A DNA stretch of 64,000 nucleotides, taken from CAIOYC01 sp965277345 (lineage in GTDB: Bacteria; Pseudomonadota; Alphaproteobacteria; Caulobacterales; Caulobacteraceae). The position numbers were made by a program, and so were the translations under genes. The stretch covers positions 1,736,001 to 1,800,000 of the forward strand of contig CBDICI010000004.1 of NCBI GenBank assembly GCA_965277345.1, read 5' to 3'. Shown here piece after piece: positions 53,630 through 64,000 of the stretch (position 1 is the first letter of the stretch; each line of letters opens with the position of its first letter). The notes beneath the pieces are model-generated. The model did no database searches. It had not been told where the DNA came from and worked only from the letters and a program-made list of their open reading frames with translations.

Positions 53630-54558
53630 ACGCCGTGACCGAAGCGCGCGCCCGCACGGCGCTCGGCCCCGTGGCGCGGGCGGCGGAGCGACCCAACCGG
53701 CGGCTGAACGTCTCCTTCGAGTTCTCGCCCCCCAAGACGCCCGAGGCGGAGGAGGCCCTGTGGCTGGCGATCCGCCGGCTGGAGCCACTGGCGCCCACCT
53801 TCGTGTCCGTCACCTACGGCGCCGGCGGGTCCACGCGCGAGCGCACCCATCGCACCGTCCACCGCATCCACCAGGAGACCGGACTGCAGCCCGCCGCCCA
53901 CCTGACCTGTGTCGGCGCCAGCCGCGCGGAGGTGGACGAGGTGATCGGCGACTATTGGGACGCGGGCGTGCGCCATATCGTGGCCCTGCGCGGCGATCCG
54001 CCCGGCCAGATCGGCGGCGCCTACGCGCCCCGCGCCGACGGCTACAACAACGCCACCGAACTGACGACCGCGATCAAGCGCATCGGCGACTTCGAGGTGA
54101 CCGTCGGCCTCTACCCGCAGGTGCACCCGGAGAGCCCCTCCATCGATCACGACATCGATGTGCTGAAGGCCAAGATCGACGCCGGCGCCACCCGGGCCAT
54201 CACCCAGTTCTTCTTCGACACCGACGCCTTCCTCCGCTTCGTGGACCGGGTGCAAAAGGCGGGCGTCGCCATCCCGATCCTGCCGGGCATCATGCCGGTG
54301 TCGAACTACAAGGGTCTGCAGAAGATGGCCGGACCCTGCGGCATCGAACTGCCGACCTGGCTCGGTACGCTGTTCGATGGGCTGGACGGGGATGCGGAGA
54401 CCCGCAAGCTCCTGGCCTGCTCGGTCGCGGCGGAGACCTGCGCCAAGCTCGAGGAGGCGGGCTTCGCCGACTTCCACTTCTACACCCTGAACCGGGCCGA
54501 TCTCAGCTATGCGCTCTGCCGGGTGCTGGGCGTGCGCGAACAGGAGACGGCGGCGTGA
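53626..54558 (+). CDS. metF: Methylenetetrahydrofolate reductase
   Basis: FAD enzyme of 310 residues of the usual bacterial length. It has the opening NVSFEFSPPKTPEAEEALW, the FAD/substrate segments FVSVTYGAGGSTRERT, HLTCVG, RGDPP and FFFDTDAFLRFVD, then PILPGIMPVSN. It makes 5-methyl-THF, the methyl donor used by MetH. Its ATG overlaps the regulator stop by ATGA, and its TGA overlaps the metH part-1 GTG. Confidence 0.96.
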   Translation: MNAVTEARARTALGPVARAAERPNRRLNVSFEFSPPKTPEAEEALWLAIRRLEPLAPTFVSVTYGAGGSTRERTHRTVHRIHQETGLQPAAHLTCVGASRAEVDEVIGDYWDAGVRHIVALRGDPPGQIGGAYAPRADGYNNATELTTAIKRIGDFEVTVGLYPQVHPESPSIDHDIDVLKAKIDAGATRAITQFFFDTDAFLRFVDRVQKAGVAIPILPGIMPVSNYKGLQKMAGPCGIELPTWLGTLFDGLDGDAETRKLLACSVAAETCAKLEEAGFADFHFYTLNRADLSYALCRVLGVREQETAA

Positions 54559-55616
54559 ACCGCCCCGACCGCATCGCCGCACTGAAGCGGGCCGCCACCG
54601 AGCGCATCCTGGTGCTCGACGGCTCCTGGGGCGTGATGTTCCAGAAGGAGGGGCTGGGCGAGGAGGATTTCCGGCGGGGGCATTTCGAGGATCACCCCCA
54701 TCCGCTGAAGGGCGACAACGACCTGCTGTGCCTGACCCGGCCCGATCTGGTGACCAAGCTGCACGACGCCTACTTCGCGGCCGGCGCGGACATCAGCGAG
54801 ACCAACACCTTCAACGCCACGTCCATCAGCCAGGCCGATTATGCGCTGGAGCATTCGGTGCGCGAGATCAACCTGGCGGCCGCGCGCCTGGGCCGCGAGT
54901 CCGCCGACCGTTGGACGGCGAGCGAACCGCACAAGCCGCGCTTCCTGGCCGGGGCGGTGGGCCCGCTGAACCGTACGCTCTCGATCAGCCCCGATGTGAA
55001 CGATCCCGGCGCGCGGGGCGTCACCTTCGATCAGGTCTATGCCGCCTATCGCGAGCAGGTGCTGGCCCTGCACGAGGGCGGGGTGGACCTCTTTCTGGTG
55101 GAGACGGTCTTCGACACCCTGAATGCCAAGGCCGCCATCAAGGCGATCATGGACCTTGAGGACGACGGGCTGGAGCCGTTGCCGATCTGGATTTCCGGCA
55201 CCATCACCGACCGGTCGGGCCGCACCCTGTCGGGCCAGACGGTGGAGGCGTTCTGGAACTCGGTCCGCCACGCCCGGCCCTTCGCGGTGGGGCTGAACTG
55301 CGCGTTGGGAGCGGAACTGATGCGGCCGCATATCGCCGAGTTGTCGCGGGTGGCCGATACCCTGGTCAGCGCCTATCCCAATGCCGGCCTGCCCAACGCC
55401 TTTGGGGAATACGACGAGGAGCCGCACCAGACCGCGCATTTCCTGCAGGAATGGGCGCAAAGCGGGTTGGTCAACATCGTCGGCGGCTGTTGCGGCACGA
55501 CGCCCGACCACATCCGCCATGTCGCCCAGGAAGTAGGCGGATTGCCGCCCCGCCGCCCGCCGGAGCGGCCAACCGCGCTGCGGCTGTCGGGGTTGGAGCC
55601 GTTCGAGTTGGCGTAG
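54555..55616 (+). CDS. metH: Split methionine synthase, homocysteine-binding part
   Basis: Protein of 353 residues equal to the N-terminal module of cobalamin-dependent MetH. The zinc cysteines are C249 (GLNCALG) and C312-C313 (GGCCGTTPDH). DGSWGVMFQ and GADISETNTFNATSISQADY are typical. The start GTG 54555 overlaps the metF stop as GTGA. The remaining modules (folate, cobalamin, activation) are encoded at 57114. Split metH is known in alphaproteobacteria, but here the two parts are 1.5 kb apart. Confidence 0.93.
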   Translation: MNRPDRIAALKRAATERILVLDGSWGVMFQKEGLGEEDFRRGHFEDHPHPLKGDNDLLCLTRPDLVTKLHDAYFAAGADISETNTFNATSISQADYALEHSVREINLAAARLGRESADRWTASEPHKPRFLAGAVGPLNRTLSISPDVNDPGARGVTFDQVYAAYREQVLALHEGGVDLFLVETVFDTLNAKAAIKAIMDLEDDGLEPLPIWISGTITDRSGRTLSGQTVEAFWNSVRHARPFAVGLNCALGAELMRPHIAELSRVADTLVSAYPNAGLPNAFGEYDEEPHQTAHFLQEWAQSGLVNIVGGCCGTTPDHIRHVAQEVGGLPPRRPPERPTALRLSGLEPFELA

Positions 55617-55668
55617 GGTCGGCCCCAAGGCAAACGTTCGCCCTCCGCAATTCCAAGGAAACATTCAG

Positions 55669-56169
55669 ATGAAGACCTCCCTGACCATTCCGGCCGCCTT
55701 CGCCGCCGCCCTGTCGCTCACCGTCGTCGCCGAGGCCGCGCCGAAGAAGATGGTGGAGAAGCCGCCGGCCCCGGCCATCCGCTTCATCGGCATGAAGCCG
55801 GAATCGCCCATCGCCTCGGGCGCCATCGTCCCGGCGGGCTCGGAACTGTTCTTCGTCTCCGGCATCCCAGGCTCGGCCGCCGCCGGCAGTACCGAGGCGC
55901 AGACCATCGACGCCCTGACCAAGCTCGGCAAGGTGCTGGCCGACAACGGCTATAGCTTCGCCGACGTCGTCAACGCCAAGGTCTATCTCGTCGCCGATCC
56001 CGCTACGGGCAAGATGGATTTCCCCGGCATGAACACCGCCTTCAAGAAGGTGTTCGGCGTGGAGGGCGAGCCCAACAAGCCGTCCCGCGTCACCGTGCAG
56101 ATCGCCGCCTTGGCCGCGCCCGGCTCCCTCGTGGAAATCGAACTCACCGCCGCCAAGGCGCCGAGATAG
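55669..56169 (+). CDS. Exported RidA-family protein
   Basis: Protein of 166 residues with a signal peptide (SLTIPAAFAAALSLTVVAEAA) followed by a RidA/YjgF domain: SELFFVSGIPGSAA, QTIDALTKLGKVLADNGYSFADVVNAKVYLVAD and PSRVTVQIAALAAPGSLVEIELTA, where the conserved Arg lies in KPSRVTVQ. RidA hydrolyses reactive enamines/imines, normally in the cytoplasm. Export is unusual but occurs in some proteobacteria. A Shine-Dalgarno-like AAGGAA lies ahead of the start. Confidence 0.87.
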   Translation: MKTSLTIPAAFAAALSLTVVAEAAPKKMVEKPPAPAIRFIGMKPESPIASGAIVPAGSELFFVSGIPGSAAAGSTEAQTIDALTKLGKVLADNGYSFADVVNAKVYLVADPATGKMDFPGMNTAFKKVFGVEGEPNKPSRVTVQIAALAAPGSLVEIELTAAKAPR

Positions 56170-56200
56170 GTGAGGATTATGCGGGGTCCCTGCGGGTTCG

Positions 56201-56229
56201 TTGACGACCCCCATTGACCCCCTTATCTT
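56201..56229 (+). promoter_or_regulatory. Candidate promoter for the toxin-antitoxin pair
   Basis: TTGACG at 56201-56206 and TATCTT at 56224-56229 are 17 bp apart, a good housekeeping match. The start site would be near 56236, about 16 bp before the antitoxin ATG. Confidence 0.55.
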
Positions 56230-56251
56230 GAGATATCGATGGAGATTGGAA

Positions 56252-56668
56252 ATGGCTCATACGGCGGTAAGGGATGTGGTCATCTGGTCTAAGCACATTC
56301 ACGGCGGCGACGTGGCCGCGACGATCGCCGGTCTGCGCGGCGGCGAGACCATCGATCTGGTGGTGGACGGCGTAAGGGGAACCTGGCGCAAGATGAGCGA
56401 CGGGTGCGACGGGCGCCCCACCAGCGGTATCCGGCCCATCGGCCGGATGCAGGAGTTTTGGCGCGAGCTTTACGCCAAGCGGCGTGGGGACGTCGTCCCC
56501 GTCGAACTGACCGCGGCGAAAGCCGAGGCGCCGGTAATCTACCCGCCCCTGGCCAAGACCTCCGAGGAGCGAAGGGCGGCGATGCAAGCGCTCTTCAGCT
56601 TGGCCGGTCGGGGCTACAGTTCCAACGGTTGGAAATTCAACCGCGCTGAGCTTTACGACCGGGAATGA
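56252..56668 (+). CDS. Probable antitoxin of a PIN toxin-antitoxin module
   Basis: Protein of 138 residues, start ATG 56252. The N-terminal part (VIWSKHIHGGDVAATIAGLRGGETIDLVVDGVRGTW) is compact, and the C-terminal half has conserved-looking segments GWKFNRAEL and FSLAGRGYSSNGWKF. It is upstream of and overlaps the PIN gene by ATGA, the position expected of an antitoxin. The family is not one I can name. The C-terminus probably occupies the toxin active site. An in-frame start at 56201 would overlap the promoter. Confidence 0.75.
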   Translation: MAHTAVRDVVIWSKHIHGGDVAATIAGLRGGETIDLVVDGVRGTWRKMSDGCDGRPTSGIRPIGRMQEFWRELYAKRRGDVVPVELTAAKAEAPVIYPPLAKTSEERRAAMQALFSLAGRGYSSNGWKFNRAELYDRE

Positions 56669-57113
56669 TCACTGCGGATACCAATGTCTTCTTCTATCTT
56701 TCGGACGATCATGACCAAGCCAAACAACAGACCGCCATTTCGGTGTCTGGAGCCTTGGAGTTCTATGGCGCCCGTATTGCGCTTCAGGTGGTTGGGGAGC
56801 TGCAAAACTCCCTTCATCGCAAATTGAAGCTGCCGCCCTGGCAAGCTTCGCAAGCCAGTTACAACCTCCTTCAGGCGTTCGACTGTTTCACATATACAAG
56901 GCGGGCTGTGGAACGGGCGTTGCAACTCAGCGCCTCTGGCCAGTTGTCTTATTGGGATGCCTTGCTCGTATCATCCGCCCAGGAAGCGGGTTGCGACGTG
57001 CTTCTGACCGAAGACATGCAGGATGGCGCCAACCTGCTCGGCGTCGAGATCGTCAATCCCTTCGGCAAGGACGGCGCCCTTACCCCTCGCGCCCGTGAGC
57101 TTTTGGACCTGTA

Positions 57114-57114
<1 letters not shown>
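56665..57114 (+). CDS. PIN-domain toxin (VapC-like ribonuclease)
   Basis: Protein of 149 residues with the acidic catalytic set D5 (TADTN), E45 (VVGELQ), D98 (SYWDALL) and D117 (LLTEDMQDG). VapC-type proteins cleave tRNA or rRNA. Codon use and GC are lower than in neighbours, suggesting recent acquisition. Its stop TAA overlaps the next gene start (TAATG), so translation of the metH part 2 may depend on it. Confidence 0.85.
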
Positions 57115-59801
<2,687 letters not shown>

Positions 59802-59816
59802 CGCGCTTGGATGCCC

Positions 59817-59939
59817 TGCGTCCTTCGAGACGCCTCCTTTGAAGGCTCCTCAGGATGACGAGAGTTAGTGCGGTTCCATTACCATTCGTCATGCTGAGGA
59901 GCGAGCTTGCTCGCGTCTCGAAGCAAGCATCCTCGGCGC
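59817..59939. repeat. Palindromic intergenic repeat, family A copy 3
   Basis: TGCGTCCTTCGAGACGC at the left and GCGTCTCGAAGCAAGCA at the right, with CTCCTCAGGATGACGA and TCGTCATGCTGAGGAG inside. It lies directly behind the metH part-2 stop and before the small gene at 59960. Confidence 0.85.
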
Positions 59940-59959
59940 CGGCCGCGCGTTTGGTGGAC

Positions 59960-60250
59960 ATGAAACGCCGAACCCCCAACCTGTTCAGCCTCTCGGCTTC
60001 CGCGTTCCAAATGGGGCTGGAGGCGCAGCAGGTGATCGGCCTGCGCATGGCCAAGGCGGCTCTGGGCGGTCCTGCGGCGCATGATGAGGCGGCGCTGATG
60101 GTGTCCGAAAAGACCGGCGCCTTGCTCGAAGCACAGACCGCGATGTTCGGCGCGATGATGAGCGGGGCGGGGCATCTGGGCCCCGCGCGGGCCCTGTCGA
60201 TCTATCGCCGCAAGGTACGCGCCAACCGCCGCCGGTTGCTGAAGGGCTGA
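59960..60250 (+). CDS. Hypothetical protein, 96 aa, helical
   Basis: Soluble helical protein without a signal peptide: FSLSASAFQMGLEAQQVIGLRMAKAALGG and EAALMVSEKTGALLEAQTAMFGAMMSG, ending in a basic tail (KVRANRRRLLKG). It resembles small phasin-like or antifreeze-annotated proteins of related genomes, a weak label. Start ATG 59960; a longer frame upstream comes from the repeat. It is followed by a TTAA-rich motif and the TPR gene. Confidence 0.65.
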   Translation: MKRRTPNLFSLSASAFQMGLEAQQVIGLRMAKAALGGPAAHDEAALMVSEKTGALLEAQTAMFGAMMSGAGHLGPARALSIYRRKVRANRRRLLKG

Positions 60251-60312
60251 TCTCAAAGCTTGGTTAACCCTCCTTAAGGCAGGCTCTACGGATCAAGACC
60301 GTCGGGCTCGTC

Positions 60313-62331
60313 ATGCGTTCCTCCCTCCAGTTCGCCGAACCGCAGACCTTTTCGGCGGAGGATCGCGGGCGGCTGGAGGCGGCCACCCGGCTGCACGGCG
60401 CGGGTCGGCTGGTTGAAGCGAAGGCGCTCTATACCGACCTCCTCACCGCGCCGGGGGCGGAGGTGGGGGTGCTGTGCTTCGTGCTCGGTCTGCTCGAAAG
60501 CCAGAGGGGCGAGCCGGCCGCGGCGCTCGACTGGTATGATGAGGCGCTGGTCCACAGCCACGTCACCGTCAACCTGCTGGCCAACCGCATCGACCTGTTG
60601 CGCGCCGCGGGACGGCGGGTGGAGGCCTTGGCCGCCTGCGAACAGGCCCTCGCGCTCCGGCCGGACGCCTCGACCCTGCACCTCACCCACGGCCTGCTGC
60701 TCGCCGATCTCGGCCGCGCCGCCCTGGCCGTCGAGGCCTATGACCGGGCGCTGGGGCTCGACCCGGCCAACCCCGGCGCGCACAACAACCGCGGCGTGGC
60801 GCTGGAGGGGCTTGGCCGGAGCGAGGCCGCGGCGCAGGCCTACATCGCCGCCCTGACGCTGGAGCCCGCCTATCGCCACGCCCACCACAATCTGGGTTCG
60901 GTGCTGATCAAGCTTCGGCAGTTCGACCTGGCGGCTTCGAGCCTGGATCGGGCGCTGCAACTCGATCCCACCATACCCGAAGCGTGGAGCCTGCTCGGCG
61001 TGGCCCTGGTGGAGATGGAGCGCTACGGCGAGGCCCTGCTGGCGCTGGACCAGGCCACGACGCTGCGCCCCACCTATGCGGAGGCGCACAACAACCGCTC
61101 GGTGGCCCTGCGCCGCCTGAACCGCTTCGCCGAGGCCGCCGAGGCAGCGGAGCGCGCCTTCGCCCTCGATTGCACGCTGGTGGAGGCGCTCGGCAGCCGG
61201 GGGCTGGCCCTGACCCGGCTGAACCGGTTCGAGGAGGCGCTGCTGGACTTCAACATCGCCATGGCCGCCAGGCCGCGGGTGGGCGCCTTCGTGCTGAACC
61301 GGGGCGTGGCGCGCGAAGGGCTGGCCGATGTGACCGGCGCGATCGAAGACTTCGAGGCGGCGGAGGCCCTCGATCCGACCCTGCCCGACGCCAAGCTGAA
61401 CCGCGCGCTGGCCTTGCTGCGTCGCGGCGACTACGCCCGCGGCTGGCCGCTCTACGAGCACCGCTGGACCAACCGCTTCGGGCCGTTCCTGCCCTACGGC
61501 CGCGACCGCCTGTGGCTGGGTGGGAAGGACCTCGCCGGCCGGACCGTGCTGCTGTGGGGAGAGCAGGGCTTTGGCGACGCGATCCAGTTCTGCCGCTTCG
61601 CCACCGACCTCGCGGCGCTGGGCGCCCGGGTGGTGGTGGAAGTGCGCCCGCCGCTGGTGCGGCTGATGCGGCGGCTGCTGGGGCCCGAGCGGGTGATCGC
61701 CATGGGCGAGACGCCCCCCGACTTCGACCTCTATTGCCCCATGATGAGCCTGCCGCTGGCGCTCGGCCTGCCGGGCCCGGCGGCGGCGCGGCGCGGCGCC
61801 TATCTGTCGGCCGACCCGGCGGACGCCGCCGCCTGGCGCGCGCGGCTGGGCGACCGGCGAGGGCTGCGGGTCGGCCTCGCCTGGACCGGTAATCCGGGGC
61901 ACGAGAACGACCACAACCGCTCCCTGCCGCTCGTGGCGCTGAGGCCCCTGATGCGGGCGGGGCAAGATCTGGTCAGCCTGCAGAAACAGCATTCGCCCCA
62001 GGACCTGGCGCTGTTGGCCGAGGCCGGAGCCCGCGCCCATGGCGACGACCTTGGCGATTTCGCCGATACCGCCGCCCTGATCGCCGCCTGCGATGCGGTG
62101 GTGGCGGTGGATACCTCCGTCGCCCACCTCGCCGCGGCCATGGGCAAGCCGACCCTCATCCTGCTGCCACGCTTCGCCGACTGGCGCTGGGGCGATACGG
62201 GGTGCGAGACGCCCTGGTACCCGCGCGCCACCCTGATGCGCCAAGCTACGCACAGCAACTGGAGCGGACCGGTGGATCAGGCCTTTAGGATGCTCTCAAT
62301 AATGGCTCAGGCAGGCCGAGAGCCCGGTTGA
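60313..62331 (+). CDS. TPR-repeat protein with glycosyltransferase-9-like C-terminal domain
   Basis: Protein of 672 residues. About residues 20-385 form TPR units (for example NPGAHNNRGVALEGLGRSEAAAQAY, AYRHAHHNLGSVLIKL). The C-terminal half is a glycosyltransferase-9-like or heptosyltransferase-like domain: WGEQGFGDAIQFCRFA, GLAWTGNPGHENDHNRSL and AVDTSVAHLAAAMGKPTLIL. Such fusions may modify flagellin or surface proteins, but the substrate is unknown. Upstream is TTAA-N6-TTAA at 60264, resembling a CtrA box. Confidence 0.85.
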   Translation: MRSSLQFAEPQTFSAEDRGRLEAATRLHGAGRLVEAKALYTDLLTAPGAEVGVLCFVLGLLESQRGEPAAALDWYDEALVHSHVTVNLLANRIDLLRAAGRRVEALAACEQALALRPDASTLHLTHGLLLADLGRAALAVEAYDRALGLDPANPGAHNNRGVALEGLGRSEAAAQAYIAALTLEPAYRHAHHNLGSVLIKLRQFDLAASSLDRALQLDPTIPEAWSLLGVALVEMERYGEALLALDQATTLRPTYAEAHNNRSVALRRLNRFAEAAEAAERAFALDCTLVEALGSRGLALTRLNRFEEALLDFNIAMAARPRVGAFVLNRGVAREGLADVTGAIEDFEAAEALDPTLPDAKLNRALALLRRGDYARGWPLYEHRWTNRFGPFLPYGRDRLWLGGKDLAGRTVLLWGEQGFGDAIQFCRFATDLAALGARVVVEVRPPLVRLMRRLLGPERVIAMGETPPDFDLYCPMMSLPLALGLPGPAAARRGAYLSADPADAAAWRARLGDRRGLRVGLAWTGNPGHENDHNRSLPLVALRPLMRAGQDLVSLQKQHSPQDLALLAEAGARAHGDDLGDFADTAALIAACDAVVAVDTSVAHLAAAMGKPTLILLPRFADWRWGDTGCETPWYPRATLMRQATHSNWSGPVDQAFRMLSIMAQAGREPG

Positions 62332-62338
62332 AATGCAT

Positions 62339-62456
62339 TGCGTCCTTCAAGACGCCCCCGATCAAGTCGGGGGCTCCTCAGGATGACGAAATGTAGCGAA
62401 CTCCAGCAACACTCGTCATGCTGAGGAGCGAGCTTGCTCGCGTCTCGAAGCACGCA
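62339..62456. repeat. Palindromic intergenic repeat, family A copy 4
   Basis: TGCGTCCTTCAAGACGC at the left and GCGTCTCGAAGCACGCA at the right, with CTCCTCAGGATGACGA and TCGTCATGCTGAGGAG inside. It begins 8 bp after the TPR gene stop and may act as its transcript end. Confidence 0.85.
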
Positions 62457-62493
62457 CGTATGCGCGAACCCGCCGCGTTAACCCTCCAAATAT

Positions 62494-63135
62494 TCAGCTG
62501 TAGTCGTCCCCCCCGATGTCGCCCGAGGTGCCGGGGTCGCTGTCATAGCCGCCGCTGTCGTCGCCGTAATTGTTGATGGTCACGTTCTCCATGCCGTTGC
62601 CGCCATAGCCGCCGCCCCATCCGCCGCCAAAGCCGCCCATGCCGTGGTGGCCGCCGAACAGGTTGGACAGCCCCTCGAACAGGAAGGCGCCGCCGGCGAC
62701 GCCCGCCGCGGTGGTGCCCGCCGACTGCAGGAAGGAGCCGAGGCCCGACTGCTGGCCGCTGAACGGCCCCCCGCCGAAGAAACCGCCGCCTTGCGAGGGC
62801 GCGGGTTGGGGCTGGGCCGCCTGCACCCACGGCGCGGCGCCCTGGGGCTGCGTTACGCGCGGACCGAGTCCGGCTCCGCCGAAGAACCCACCCTGCGGCG
62901 GCGGCGCGCCCTGGGTGCGGCCAAGCTCGGCCTGCATGGCGTCGATCTGTTGCTGCGCCTGATGCAGGGCCTGATCGGCCAGGAGGGCGTGCTGGGTCAG
63001 CACATAGGCCGCGTCCGGATTGGCGCGAAAGGCTTGGTCGATCAGCTGCGCGGCCTCGGCGTCCTTGGCTGCGCCCTGCGTCTTGGTCAGATCGGACAGG
63101 AACTGGGTGAGCAGGGTGCGCTCGTCAGGGGTCAT
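62494..63135 (-). CDS. DUF2076 protein, Gly/Gln-rich
   Basis: Protein of 213 residues. The N-terminal DUF2076 part is MTPDERTLLTQFLSDLTKTQ with helices AAKDAEAAQLIDQAFRANPDAAYVLTQHALLADQALHQAQQQI. A Pro/Gln/Gly-rich middle (APSQGGGFFGGG) leads to a hydrophobic segment with AGTTAAGVAGGAFLFEGL and a Gly-rich tail ending in acidic residues (DIGGDDYS). Function unknown, possibly envelope-linked. Start ATG 63135. Confidence 0.82.
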   Translation of the reverse strand: MTPDERTLLTQFLSDLTKTQGAAKDAEAAQLIDQAFRANPDAAYVLTQHALLADQALHQAQQQIDAMQAELGRTQGAPPPQGGFFGGAGLGPRVTQPQGAAPWVQAAQPQPAPSQGGGFFGGGPFSGQQSGLGSFLQSAGTTAAGVAGGAFLFEGLSNLFGGHHGMGGFGGGWGGGYGGNGMENVTINNYGDDSGGYDSDPGTSGDIGGDDYS

Positions 63136-63579
63136 CGTCGCGTTTCCATACACCGGCCCATACCGGCAGAAGGGATGTGGGAGGCGCCGACGGCGGTCTC
63201 AAGTCGCATGACGGCGATGTAATCCCGCGCGGAGTCCGGACAGTCCACGGAGTCCGGCCGATCGCTGATTATCAATTCCATGCAGTGACTTACGGGATAT
63301 ATCTGAGTCCGGATGGAGTCCGGACTGTCCGGACTCCACGCGTGGCGGCGTGCGAAAGCGGCGACGTCCGCGCCCACTGTGCAGGCGACGGGGAAGGTCG
63401 CGGTCTATTGGGCGATGGCGATAACGGCTTCGCATGGAGGGCATCTTAAGGCATGTTCGGGCGCCGGCGATAAGTGGGGGAAGATTCATGACGGTCGCGG
63501 ACGCGCTCCAGCCCATCGCCACGGGCGAACTGCAGCGGGTCAAGTAGCGCGCGGTCCGGAGGCGGTGTAAGCCGCCCCC
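63136..63579. other. 444-bp intergenic region with GTCCGGAC palindromes
   Basis: No convincing gene. GGAGTCCGGAC at 63231-63241 is followed by GTCC and by GGAGTCCGG at 63249-63257. At 63315-63337 a perfect palindrome has 11-nt arms, GGAGTCCGGAC and GTCCGGACTCC, around one T. The cluster looks like a multi-site operator or protein-binding array. A short reading frame at 63489-63547 gives only 19 codons and is not supported. Confidence 0.6.
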
Positions 63580-64000
63580 ATGCGGCAGTTCCTGCAAGCC
63601 CTGACCAATCTCGACGCCAAGGCGTGGCGGACCATCGCCATCTCCTTCCTGCTGTTCGGCGGGGTGGGGGTGGTGCTGGTGTTCGGGGCCGGCCTTCTGG
63701 GGCTCAACGGGGCCACGAGCGTGGAGCGCTGGATGGGGGCGGGGGTGGCCGGCCCCTGGGCGCCGCTGCTGGCCATCAGCGGCTTTACCCTGCTGGCCTT
63801 CCTCGGCGCGCCGCAGTTCGTGCTGATCGCCGCCGCCGTGCTGGCCTTCGGGCCGGGGCTGGGCTTCGCCTATAGCTGGCTCGGCACGCTGGTCTCCGCC
63901 CTGGTGGGCTTTGGACTCGGCCGCCGGTTCGGCGCGGGGATGCTGCGCGACTATGCCGGCAAGGGCGTGCGCCAGTTCACCGAATTGGTCGGCCGCAACG
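63580..64000 (+). CDS. TVP38/TMEM64-family (VTT) membrane protein, truncated by window
   Basis: The first 140 codons of a multi-spanning membrane protein with no stop in the window. Hydrophobic segments are at about 18-40, 55-90 and 95-115. The VTT core LGAPQFVLIAAAVLAFGPGLGFAYSWLGTLVSALVGFGLGRRFG (read in pieces) matches the DedA/TVP38 fold, whose members move lipids across the inner membrane. ATG 63580 follows a GGAGG stretch 15 bp away. The C-terminus is missing. Confidence 0.8.
   Translation, partial: MRQFLQALTNLDAKAWRTIAISFLLFGGVGVVLVFGAGLLGLNGATSVERWMGAGVAGPWAPLLAISGFTLLAFLGAPQFVLIAAAVLAFGPGLGFAYSWLGTLVSALVGFGLGRRFGAGMLRDYAGKGVRQFTELVGRN

Noticed and set aside
56230..56240. A GATATC core near the antitoxin, similar to the methionine operator
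   Set aside because: Only the central six bases match; the outer arms are not symmetric, so a second regulator site is not supported.
63132..63377. A minus-strand opening with repeated PDS/DCPDS residues
   Set aside because: The repeats are just the GTCCGGAC DNA motif read as codons; no start site or domain supports a gene.

Overview
The window is a 64 kb stretch of a high-GC chromosome. Gene content and style point to an alphaproteobacterium, most likely of the Caulobacter/Phenylobacterium group. The signs are split methionine synthase genes, a CIRCE-controlled groESL operon, a candidate EcfG-type general-stress promoter, many ATGA/GTGA gene overlaps and abundant palindromic intergenic repeats. 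Genus is inferred from gene style only. There is no phage, transposase, rRNA operon or CRISPR array.

Layout. 1-5.3 kb: a partial PAS histidine kinase, a divergent OmpR-type two-component pair, and an acyl carrier protein with its ketosynthase. 5.3-9.7 kb: HAD phosphatase, class III aminotransferase, esterase and fatty-acid desaturase, separated by palindromic repeats. 9.7-15.2 kb: secreted M13 peptidase, an ArsR/AHSA1/DHFR-like trio and an acyl-CoA synthetase. 15.2-20.1 kb: a hairpin-rich convergent junction, a tyrosinase, a lipoprotein resembling the tyrosinase tail, a DUF1254/DUF1214 protein and a GNAT enzyme. 20.2-22.5 kb: groES-groEL with promoter, CIRCE and terminator. 22.5-27.3 kb: a GntR regulator divergent from a TonB-dependent receptor and an MFS carrier. 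27.4-32.6 kb: pgeF, a 54-residue gene, midA, lgt and two SIMPL-domain proteins.

32.7-42.5 kb: a CAT-anticodon tRNA, then nine tightly packed genes (gluconate-dehydrogenase-like subunit 3, GMC oxidoreductase, SDR, GH1-like hydrolase, alpha/beta hydrolase, FMN hydroxyacid oxidase, beta-propeller protein, DUF1440, thiamine-diphosphate enzyme). They look like one operon and may be fired by the general stress sigma factor. 42.5-52.5 kb: free methionine-R-sulfoxide reductase, ettA, purA, a PagL-like lipid A deacylase, a NifU-type scaffold, a D-2-hydroxyacid dehydrogenase and the outer-membrane lipid asymmetry genes mlaA-mlaC.

52.6-59.8 kb: a methionine-cycle cluster. An ArsR-methyltransferase fusion, apparently leaderless and self-repressed through a perfect 16-bp palindrome, precedes metF and the first part of a split metH. 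A secreted RidA-like protein and a PIN toxin-antitoxin pair sit before the second part of metH. The toxin stop codon overlaps the metH start, and the pair has its own promoter-like sequence. 59.8-64 kb: repeats, a TPR-glycosyltransferase fusion, a DUF2076 protein, a 444-bp gap with GTCCGGAC-type palindromes, and the start of a TVP38/VTT membrane protein.

The points most worth following are the toxin-antitoxin wedge in the metH operon, the leaderless methionine regulator, the tyrosinase-tail lipoprotein, the candidate stress operon and the GTCCGGAC cluster.
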